Assembly: GCA_026390275.1 (NCBI GenBank)
Contig: JAPLGF010000067.1
Span: 1 to 5,861 of the forward strand
Reading direction: 5' to 3'
DNA: 5,861 nt
Source of the DNA: Candidatus Atribacteria bacterium
GTDB taxonomy: Bacteria > Atribacterota > Atribacteria > Atribacterales > Atribacteraceae
Position numbers and translations under genes: made by a program. The notes under the pieces are model-generated. The model ran no database searches. It was given only the letters and a program-made list of their open reading frames with translations, and was not told the origin of the DNA. Positions 1 to 4,701 of the stretch are shown here, piece after piece; position 1 is the first letter of the stretch, and the number at the start of each line of letters is the position of its first letter.

Positions 1-1258
1 GGTAGAAATCTTCCCAGAACTCTTTCCAGGTTTCAGGAGAGAAGATTTTCAGAAGGGCTACTCTTAAGTAATGAAGCAGACCCTGATCACTCCATCTTCT
101 CCCGATACTCCAGATCCGGTTTTTGATTCGGCTGAATGCCCCTTCAATGGGGTTGGTGGTTTGATGGATGACTTCTCCTTTTTCCAACCACCAGTCGAAG
201 AAGGTGAAAAGGTGACCGGAGAGACCCTTGATATATGCCCGGCTCCTGGGGTAGGTGTCTGGGTTAAGAACATGCAGAAGGTCTAAAAATCCCTGCTTGG
301 TTTTTTCGATCGCCTCCCGAACCCTGGGGGTATCTTCTTCGGTGAGGATTTCCAGTTTTTTCTGGGGAAAGGAGAAGACCGGGAAGGAATCAAAGTGTTG
401 AGTGAAGGGCTGTTGTTCCTTTTTCTTCAGCCCATCGGCATAGAGAATGAAGGCGAGGTCCCGCATCCCATGTACCAGACAGCGCTGGAAACGCATCCCG
501 GGAAAGAGCAGGGCATCTATCCCCGGTTCTCCATCAGCAAACAGCACTTCTAAGTGAGTGGTATCGATGAGCGTGGAAAGCTCTGCTTTTATTTTCTCCC
601 AGGAGGTATTCACCCAGACCCCAATCGGCTCAAACGGGTGATTCACTCCCGGTGATGCCAGGAGAAGGCGCAATTCCCCGTTTCTCAAGGGTTGCCCCTG
701 GCTTCCCTGACGGCGGAAACCGGTCCCATCCGCCATGAGGAAACGATAGGGACGAGAGGGTTGGGTCGGACACAGCAACCACCGCTCTCCCATTTTTTTC
801 ACCCGACGATGGATGGTCATGGCTGAGGGTGAAAACCCACACAACCGGCTTATTTCCTTGGCAGCCAGACGATAGGACAGGTGGACGGAGAGCCCCACTC
901 CCTTTTCGTCCCCGGGGGAAAGTGGTCCCGGTGAGGAGAAGAAACCACATTCCCGCAAGAGAATAAAGGTCCGTCCAGTTTCTTGGTCTTTCAGTTCCTG
1001 GGGATGATAGCGAATAATACCCCACTCGGTACGGATGACCTTTTCTTGAGTTTGATGTCCATTTTTGACGTATCGGCCAGGATGAACCATGCTGAGTCGT
1101 TTTCTTTCCCGTTCTTCCATGGCTTCCAATAGAACCTTAAGCAGGATAAAAAAGACCTCTTTGATCACTTGGGAAAGACCAAACAAGACCCCATTGACCG
1201 GGAGGTGGTCTTGTGGCAAGCTTATATTCACGGTGAGGTTGATGGTAATCTCATCCAT
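1..1258 (-). CDS. IS256/Mutator-like DDE transposase, 3' end outside window
   Basis: The minus strand is open from ATG at 1258 to the window edge: 419 codons with no stop, so the C-terminus is missing. A DDE transposase cuts and joins the ends of its own insertion sequence. What is seen: an N-terminal region with basic residues (about 48-55), a helix-turn-helix-like stretch at about 127-152, and the first acidic residue in MADGTGF (Asp177). The second is in LFADGEPG (Asp242), followed by QRCLVHGMRDL with the Cys260/His263 pair typical of IS256/Mutator enzymes. The last is Glu372 in TTNPIEGAFSRIKNR. An AAGGAGG site at 1270-1276 lies 11 nt before the chosen ATG. The order D, D, C-x2-H, E is the IS256/MULE arrangement; ISH6 or ISLre2 relatives share parts of it, so the exact family is uncertain. 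No frameshift or internal stop is seen, so the visible part could be active. A structured 96-bp repeat lies 114 nt upstream and probably marks the element's end. Confidence 0.85.
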   Translation of the reverse strand, partial: MDEITINLTVNISLPQDHLPVNGVLFGLSQVIKEVFFILLKVLLEAMEERERKRLSMVHPGRYVKNGHQTQEKVIRTEWGIIRYHPQELKDQETGRTFILLRECGFFSSPGPLSPGDEKGVGLSVHLSYRLAAKEISRLCGFSPSAMTIHRRVKKMGERWLLCPTQPSRPYRFLMADGTGFRRQGSQGQPLRNGELRLLLASPGVNHPFEPIGVWVNTSWEKIKAELSTLIDTTHLEVLFADGEPGIDALLFPGMRFQRCLVHGMRDLAFILYADGLKKKEQQPFTQHFDSFPVFSFPQKKLEILTEEDTPRVREAIEKTKQGFLDLLHVLNPDTYPRSRAYIKGLSGHLFTFFDWWLEKGEVIHQTTNPIEGAFSRIKNRIWSIGRRWSDQGLLHYLRVALLKIFSPETWKEFWEDFY

Positions 1259-1269
1259 CGGGTTTTATG

Positions 1270-1276
1270 CCTCCTT
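1270..1276 (-). promoter_or_regulatory. Ribosome binding site of the left-edge transposase
   Basis: The minus strand reads AAGGAGG here, 11 nt before the ATG at 1258. The spacing is slightly long, but this is the only strong Shine-Dalgarno match nearby and it fixes the start. A TTGACA -35-like hexamer on the minus strand at 1309-1314 has no convincing -10 at the right distance. Confidence 0.6.
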
Positions 1277-1372
1277 CTCAAGGCAACGAAACCCGATTTT
1301 TTATTTTTTGTCAAGCCCACCTCGGTGGCGATCTTCCCTTTCTTCCCCAAAGATGAAATCCTTCGTCGTCGG

Positions 1373-1468
1373 CTGGTGGAGGCGGTGGGCAACTCGTAGG
1401 TTGAGTTGTCCAAGCGATGGGGATAATTTTCTTTTAGATTATCCCCAGAAGCGTCAGTATCCACCAGG
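1373..1468 (-). repeat. 96-bp structured inverted repeat, copy 1 (probable IS end)
   Basis: This block matches 5585-5680 in opposite orientation: 88 of 96 positions are identical with no gaps. Read on the minus strand it can fold into an outer 8-bp stem (CTGGTGGA/TCCACCAG) enclosing two hairpins. One is GGGGATAAT paired with ATTATCCCC; the other is CAACTC paired with GAGTTG. It lies 114 nt upstream of the left-edge transposase start, where the terminal or subterminal repeat of that insertion sequence would be. That role is inferred; a free-standing MITE or REP-like repeat is the alternative. Confidence 0.8.
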
Positions 1469-1517
1469 GTTAGTCTGGATTAAAATATTGACGGTGACAT
1501 AGTTCATCACGTAAGTT

Positions 1518-1526
1518 TGATACAAT
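1518..1526 (+). promoter_or_regulatory. Possible extended -10 promoter for the secreted protein
   Basis: TGATACAAT fits the extended -10 pattern (TGn followed by TACAAT). No good -35 lies 17 bp upstream; the TTGACG at 1488-1493 is 27 bp away, too far. If used, transcription would start near 1533 and give a leader of about 80 nt before the ATG at 1615. The following AT-rich stretch (1553-1590) carries several weaker -10-like hexamers, so the choice is tentative. Confidence 0.35.
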
Positions 1527-1614
1527 GTCGAATTTTAAGGATATTCTAAGGTTTCCGATATATTATATTTAAAAGAATATAAAAGAATACAAGTTCAGAG
1601 GAGGATTCTCAGGT

Positions 1615-2187
1615 ATGAAAAAATCGATGCTGGCCTTTGGTTTGATGGCGATTACAGTATTCCTTTTCACCGGTATGGTAGGTGCCACTGAGGAAATCAT
1701 TGGAATTGTTACCGGGGTTGACCTGGAAGCACCAGAAACTTCTCTAACCCTTACTCTTGAAGATGGGTCAGCAGTCATGATAGACCTCGGACCGGTCTGG
1801 CTCTATGATCAAGCCGAATTCACAGTGGGGGATTCTGTGACCCTTACCGGTGAATTTGTTACGGTTGGAGAATTTGTTCCTTACACCATCATTATTGGCG
1901 ATGGAGGTACAACCTATGTTTTACGAGATGAAGATGGAACTCCGCTCTGGACCAATCAGGGGAATGGAAATGGTTCAGGAAGTCAAAATCAGGAGAGAAA
2001 CCGGAACCGGGAGCAGGGAACAACCCAGAATCAAAACCAGGAAAAAGAGCAAAACCAGGATAATACTGCCAATGTTGAAAACCAGGGAAATGGAAATGGC
2101 AATTCATATCAATCTGGACCCCAAGACGGTACCGGTTCAGGAAGTCAGCCCCAAGACGGTACCGGCGAGCAACACGGACGGAAATAG
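1615..2187 (+). CDS. Secreted small-domain protein with Gln/Asn/Gly-rich tail
   Basis: This 190-residue protein has a clear signal peptide: Lys2-Lys3, a hydrophobic core at about 5-22, and a likely cleavage after Ala24 (VGA). Residues 27-112 alternate hydrophobic and polar residues (GIVTGVD, LTLTLEDGSAVMIDLGP, FTVGDSVTLTGEFV, TTYVLRDEDGTPLW). This pattern suggests a five-strand OB-like barrel of the kind found in small exported proteins; the fold is an inference, not a family hit. Residues 114-190 are low-complexity and probably disordered, rich in Gln, Asn, Gly, Glu and Arg, with PQDGTG repeated twice. The start is supported by AGAGGAGG at 1597-1604, 10 nt before the ATG. The gene stands alone, with mobile elements on both sides and no clear terminator after it. 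The molecular role is unknown; binding to the cell surface or to a ligand in the envelope is possible. Confidence 0.75.
   Translation: MKKSMLAFGLMAITVFLFTGMVGATEEIIGIVTGVDLEAPETSLTLTLEDGSAVMIDLGPVWLYDQAEFTVGDSVTLTGEFVTVGEFVPYTIIIGDGGTTYVLRDEDGTPLWTNQGNGNGSGSQNQERNRNREQGTTQNQNQEKEQNQDNTANVENQGNGNGNSYQSGPQDGTGSGSQPQDGTGEQHGRK
2119..2165 (+). repeat. Two 17-bp direct repeats, 30-bp period, in gene tail
   Basis: CCCCAAGACGGTACCGG occurs at 2119-2135 and again at 2149-2165. The 30-bp period is a whole number of codons and repeats the peptide PQDGTG near the C-terminus of the secreted protein. The perfect identity suggests a recent duplication or slippage event that lengthened the tail in frame. 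Confidence 0.9.
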
Positions 2188-2293
2188 AAAATAATTGAAT
2201 TGAAGCTAAGATAAGCTTTCATGATGAATCAACATCGAGTATATTTTCTTCGGTTGCAGCTTTAGAGTTATTCCTGAAATAGGTGTTGATACT

Positions 2294-2500
2294 TCATAAA
2301 TCCAATTTTTCTTGCTCAATATCGGCTAATTCGACAATTACTTCAAAATGTCGATCACAATGGAATAGACAAGCTTTTTGCTGAGAAACAGCCACTAAAA
2401 GGAGATCGGAAGCAGGAACAGTTTTCCTCTCCGGTTTAACTGGAAGCCCTATTCAGATGCCTTCCGAATTCTTCTTTATCCTGTCTCCATTATAGGTATT
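2294..2500 (-). pseudogene. Decayed VapC-like PIN-domain toxin, C-terminal fragment
   Basis: On the minus strand, codons from 2452 down to the TGA at 2294-2296 encode 52 residues containing TVPASDLLLVAVSQQ and then LFHCDRHFEVIVELAD. This is the C-terminal signature of PIN-domain ribonucleases of the VapC type: a (T/P)-x-x-D-LLIA-A helix, then a D-R-x-F segment that carries metal-binding acidic residues. VapC toxins cut tRNA or rRNA. An in-frame TGA at 2453-2455 blocks the frame upstream. A neighbouring frame continues with coding-like residues (DKEEFGRHLNRASS) to about 2500, suggesting a frameshift. The N-terminal half and any VapB antitoxin are absent; a REP-like palindrome and the IS110 gene lie where they would be. 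It is a relic that should not make an active toxin. The 5' limit is approximate. Confidence 0.65.
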
Positions 2501-2520
2501 GTTTATTCAATTAAAGCAAG

Positions 2521-2576
2521 GGGGTCAGGTCTTGATAGGTGAATTTCATACCGAGAACTGATATTTCAAGACCTGA
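2521..2576 (+). repeat. REP-like palindrome (RAYT/IS200-type)
   Basis: TCAGGTCTTGA at 2525-2535 and TCAAGACCTGA at 2566-2576 form a perfect 11-bp stem around a 30-nt interior, preceded by a run of G. The GGGGTCAGGTCTTGA type of end is widespread as an extragenic palindrome associated with Y1 tyrosine transposases of the TnpA-REP (RAYT) class; that link is from general knowledge, and no such transposase is in this window. The stem ends 17 nt from the stop codon of the IS110 gene. Confidence 0.7.
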
Positions 2577-2593
2577 ACATCCCACTACAATTT

Positions 2594-3811
2594 TCAAGTC
2601 ATTTTCACAACTTTTTTCTCATTTTCTCTTCGAATTTCATACCAACGATTATCTCTGACAAGTGACCAGATAACTCTCACCAGATGTCTACCAAGCGATC
2701 GTATCGCTTGATTATGTTTTTTCCCTTCCGCTTTTTTCTTATCATAGTACCGATGTGATTCTTCAACTTTCCATGAATGGTGGGCCACCGCAATCATCAT
2801 CGCCGCCTTGGTCCTGGTATTGACATTCAAGGCGGTTTTACACCTCTCCTTCTCACCGGAGCTATTATCAAGCGGAGCCATTCCAAGATACAAGGCCAGA
2901 CTTTTCTCGGACGGGAAGCGGTTCATGTCTCCGATCTCACCGGTAATCTCCGCGGTTGAGATGGGTCCGAATCCAGGGATGCTGCCAATGATACCGGCCA
3001 GATCGGAGACTTCACAGAGCGCCTTGAGTTCTTTTTCAATGGCATCGATAGAGGCAACCAGATCCAGGATACGCTTGGCGTCATCGATGATCATCGAGCT
3101 CACCAAGTCCACATCCTGGGAAAAATGGGCGTTTTTCTGCCAGGCGGCAATCACCTCAGCGTATTTTTTGCCCACTCCTTTTATCTTCAACAGGCTGTCT
3201 TTACGCAGGGGAGCAAGCTGTCGTAACCAAGGGCGGGCGGTGATGAAATGCAAATACCAGAGGCTATCGACCTTTCCCACCAGATCCACTAAACCGGGAG
3301 CTACCGATTGGAGATCGGTCTGCCTCCGGTTCTGGATGCTGACCTTTTCATTCACCAGCTGTCGGCGTCTCCGGGTGAGTCGTTTGAGGGTCTGATTGAC
3401 TGAATTTCCTTTTTTCACTTCGGTGATGACCCGTCGTTGTTCCTGAAAGTACGGAGCCAACCGCAGGAGTTCCACAATCTTGCGGGCATCGATGGCATCG
3501 GTTTTGGCCGGGCCGGAGAAAAGTTCTTTGAATCGGGCCAGTTTTAAATTGTTGATATTGAGGAGAGTATACCCCTTATCGCCTATCATTTGATCGAGAG
3601 GTCGAGCATACCCGTTAAAACCCTCCATCCCAATGACGACCGGGAGTTTTAAAGCGGATTCATAGTGCTCAAGTTCGGAGAAAAGGGTGTGAAAACCACT
3701 TGCGGGGTGTGAAATACCAAATTCTTTGAGAATATCTCCACTAGATTGAGCAATAGCCACTCGGTGTTCATGACATCCAACGTCGATACCAACTAAAAGC
3801 TGCTCTTTCAT
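2594..3811 (-). CDS. IS110-family DEDD transposase (bridge-RNA-guided recombinase type)
   Basis: This 405-residue protein has the normal length and both domains of an IS110 recombinase. The N-terminal RuvC-like DEDD domain shows Asp10 (VGIDVG), Glu63 (GMEGFNGYARP), and Asp105 and Asp108 (KTDAIDARKI). A basic coiled segment follows at about 130-165. The C-terminal Transposase_20 domain has a helix-hairpin-helix (IPGFGPISTAEITGEIGD) and the APLDNSSGE motif, whose Ser (317/318) should act as the nucleophile. Enzymes of this family recombine element and target DNA and, where studied, are guided by a bridge RNA encoded in the element's own non-coding end. The ATG at 3811 has GGGGAGG 9 nt upstream. 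No inactivating change is seen. The element sits between a REP-like palindrome downstream and a hairpin-rich region upstream; several IS110/IS1111 members are known to insert at REP sequences. Confidence 0.95.
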   Translation of the reverse strand: MKEQLLVGIDVGCHEHRVAIAQSSGDILKEFGISHPASGFHTLFSELEHYESALKLPVVIGMEGFNGYARPLDQMIGDKGYTLLNINNLKLARFKELFSGPAKTDAIDARKIVELLRLAPYFQEQRRVITEVKKGNSVNQTLKRLTRRRRQLVNEKVSIQNRRQTDLQSVAPGLVDLVGKVDSLWYLHFITARPWLRQLAPLRKDSLLKIKGVGKKYAEVIAAWQKNAHFSQDVDLVSSMIIDDAKRILDLVASIDAIEKELKALCEVSDLAGIIGSIPGFGPISTAEITGEIGDMNRFPSEKSLALYLGMAPLDNSSGEKERCKTALNVNTRTKAAMMIAVAHHSWKVEESHRYYDKKKAEGKKHNQAIRSLGRHLVRVIWSLVRDNRWYEIRRENEKKVVKMT

Positions 3812-3816
3812 GATGT

Positions 3817-3834
3817 GGGGCCTCCCCTTAAGGG
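3817..3834 (-). promoter_or_regulatory. IS110 ribosome binding site inside overlapping palindromes
   Basis: The Shine-Dalgarno sequence GGGGAGG (minus strand, 3821-3827) is part of GGGGAGGCCCC, a 4-bp stem with a 3-nt loop (3817-3827). It also overlaps the perfect palindrome CCCTTAAGGG at 3825-3834. Either fold would hide the site in the mRNA, which would keep transposase translation low. The effect is inferred. Confidence 0.5.
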
Positions 3835-3842
3835 TTTGATGA

Positions 3843-3943
3843 GGGTCTATCGTCCCCCGTCTCGTCTATAAACAGAGCCACGGTCATCATGACTTGCACC
3901 ATCCCAGTGGACGTCACAGGACGATATAAAAAAACGGGGGGCG
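3843..3943 (-). ncRNA. Candidate IS110 bridge-RNA region
   Basis: The non-coding stretch immediately upstream of the IS110 gene is where IS110-group elements encode their bridge RNA. CCCCCGT at 3854-3860 and ACGGGGG at 3934-3940 can pair as a perfect 7-bp closing stem around about 73 nt. I could not derive target- or donor-binding loops, because the element's ends and its empty site are not visible. The call rests on position and on the closing stem only. Confidence 0.35.
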
Positions 3944-3996
3944 GCATTTCAAAGTCGAGTTAATCCAGTCACCTGAATAACGGACCCCAACAGCCA

Positions 3997-4038
3997 CACC
4001 CCCGTATAGAATAAGATACCACATTCTATACGGGGGTG
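3997..4038. repeat. 16-bp perfect inverted repeat with 10-nt loop
   Basis: CACCCCCGTATAGAAT (3997-4012) and ATTCTATACGGGGGTG (4023-4038) are exact reverse complements separated by 10 nt. Neither strand has a T-run after the stem, so it does not look like an intrinsic terminator. It lies between the IS110 upstream region and the broken sensor gene, and shares the CCCCCGT/ACGGGGG motif with the nearby stem at 3854-3940. Confidence 0.9.
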
Positions 4039-4043
4039 CCTCG

Positions 4044-4337
4044 TTACCCTCTCAAAATAGTATGATAGACCCCGAGAATTTCAAATCTTTCTTTTAAGGT
4101 GTTTTTGACAATCCGGTATTGCGGCTTATCAATATCGCCTGCTTTTGCTTCAAGCTGTTTTAAAGCGTCTTTAGGCAACGTTGCTTCAATTGACCTGGCA
4201 ATCTGTAATACATCCTCTAACCGATTATTTTCGATTCTTATCCATGTATAACGAACATAGATCATACCTGCAATCACAACCAGAACCAGCCACACCGCTG
4301 GTAATGCTATTTTGTTCATCCAGGTAAATTTTTTCAT
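4044..4337 (-). pseudogene. Truncated membrane sensor (histidine kinase-like) N-terminus
   Basis: The frame gives 97 residues: a short basic N-terminus, one transmembrane segment (about 9-30), then a linker (LEDVLQIARSIEATLPKDAL, QLEAKAGDIDKPQYRIVKNTLKE). Segments of this type (ARSIEA-LP, GDIDKPQY, IKNTLK) open extracytoplasmic sensor domains of PAS-type histidine kinases. In such proteins a ligand-binding domain, a second membrane helix and the catalytic core should follow; here they are absent. After about residue 83 the sequence departs (ERFEILGVYHTILRG) and stops at 4044-4046. The codons for GVYH lie in an 11-bp repeat (4063-4073), so the stop probably comes from an inserted or rearranged segment. 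No Shine-Dalgarno site precedes the ATG at 4337; the upstream stretch is T-rich on this strand. It is best read as a non-functional remnant. Confidence 0.6.
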
Positions 4338-4403
4338 AAAAAAATAGTATCATATTACAGCAGAAAAAAAATGGCATACGGTCAAGGGTATTGGGGTCTA
4401 TCA
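4063..4403. repeat. 11-bp inverted repeats TGATAGACCCC/GGGGTCTATCA around sensor remnant
   Basis: TGATAGACCCC at 4063-4073 and GGGGTCTATCA at 4393-4403 are perfect inverted repeats, and similarity continues outward (AAAATA and TATTTT beyond three variable bases). A 341-bp unit with TG...CA ends is delimited. It may be a non-autonomous element carrying the sensor fragment, or two outward-facing ends of separate elements. No matching target duplication is visible. A third partial copy, GGGTCTATC, is at 3843-3851. Confidence 0.5.
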
Positions 4404-4560
4404 CCTTATTTTTCATTGAATTTTGTCTTGACAAAGGGGTACACCTTAGGCGTTCAGCTTTGGAAAAGTCGGGAAGGAAACCAATTGAATCAGATGAAGT
4501 GATAAAAAAGGGTAAGATTTCTCTTCTGGTTCGAGAGAATTGACCAACCTTACAAATCGG

Positions 4561-4589
4561 TTGTTCTCCAGAGGGGAATTTGCTACAAT
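4561..4589 (+). promoter_or_regulatory. Promoter of the fluoride-riboswitch operon
   Basis: A -35 box TTGTTC (4561-4566) and a -10 box TACAAT (4584-4589) are separated by exactly 17 bp. The TG two bases before the -10 makes it an extended -10 (TGCTACAAT). A start about 7 nt downstream, near 4596, would begin the transcript just before the first aptamer stem, leaving almost no extra leader. Sigma-70-type recognition is inferred. Confidence 0.75.
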
Positions 4590-4596
4590 ACTTTCA

Positions 4597-4648
4597 GCAA
4601 TGGGGGATGGAGTCCCCCACAATTGCCTTATCGGGCTGATGACTCCTG
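4597..4648 (+). promoter_or_regulatory. Fluoride riboswitch (crcB motif)
   Basis: The RNA leader folds as the fluoride aptamer. P1 is TGGGGG (4601-4606) with CCCCCA (4614-4619). The P1 loop ATGGAGT supplies GGAGT (4609-4613), which pairs perfectly with ACTCC (4642-4646) as the pseudoknot. A short P2, GCC (4625-4627) with GGC (4634-4636), leads into the conserved CTGATGACTCCTG. These match the known crcB motif core (GGNGAUGG...CUGAUGACUCC), which senses fluoride through magnesium ions. The same ACTCC strand is needed for the terminator that follows, so fluoride binding should prevent termination and turn the downstream gene on. The usual targets are the fluoride exporters CrcB/Fluc and CLC-F; here the gene is a DUF6062-like protein. 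Confidence 0.93.
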
Positions 4649-4679
4649 TTCTCGTATCATGACGAGCAGGAGTTTTTTT
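4642..4679 (+). terminator. Intrinsic terminator controlled by the riboswitch
   Basis: ACTCCTG (4642-4648) pairs with CAGGAGT (4667-4673), and CTCGT (4651-4655) with ACGAG (4662-4666). Together they give 12 base pairs with a two-base bulge and a 6-nt loop. A run of seven T (4673-4679) follows. The first five bases of the 5' arm are the pseudoknot strand of the aptamer, so the two structures exclude each other: terminator without fluoride, read-through with fluoride. Confidence 0.92.
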
Positions 4680-4687
4680 ATTTTAAA

Positions 4688-4693
4688 AAGGAG
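4688..4693 (+). promoter_or_regulatory. Ribosome binding site of the riboswitch-controlled gene
   Basis: AAGGAG lies 8 nt before the ATG at 4702 and directly after the terminator's T-run, which fixes the start codon. It is outside the terminator stem, so control should act on transcription rather than on ribosome access. Confidence 0.85.
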
Positions 4694-4701
4694 AACATTT
4701 C

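Noticed and set aside
630..1025. Minus-strand open frame of 131 codons inside the left transposase
   Set aside because: It lies within the long transposase frame in another phase, has no ribosome binding site, and its composition is not protein-like.
1286..1314. Promoter for the left transposase based on TTGACA at 1309-1314 (minus)
   Set aside because: The hexamer at the right spacing is TTTCGT, which is not a plausible -10.
1228..1464. Minus-strand frame spanning the repeat and the transposase ribosome binding site
   Set aside because: It has no start signal of its own, crosses the repeat, and ends just inside the transposase gene in another phase.
1373..1468. tRNA-like or attC-like reading of the 96-bp repeat
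   Set aside because: There are no anticodon-arm or T-arm consensus sequences and no attC core sites; the fold has two inner hairpins rather than three arms of tRNA size.
1089..1502. Plus-strand frame across the transposase start and the 96-bp repeat
   Set aside because: It is antisense to the transposase N-terminus and runs through the structured repeat; it has no ribosome binding site.
2808..3395. Plus-strand frame of 195 codons antisense to the IS110 gene
   Set aside because: It is fully inside the IS110 gene, Ser/Arg-rich as expected for an antisense shadow, and lacks a ribosome binding site.
3997..4038. Intrinsic terminator reading of the 16-bp hairpin
   Set aside because: There is no T-run on either side in either direction.
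4225..4434. Minus-strand 69-codon frame overlapping the sensor remnant
   Set aside because: The remnant's frame shows family-like sequence; this one does not, and it crosses the 11-bp repeat.
4428..4456. TTGACA at 4428-4433 as a promoter toward the riboswitch
   Set aside because: No -10 hexamer is present at 16-18 bp; the 4561-4589 promoter is much better.
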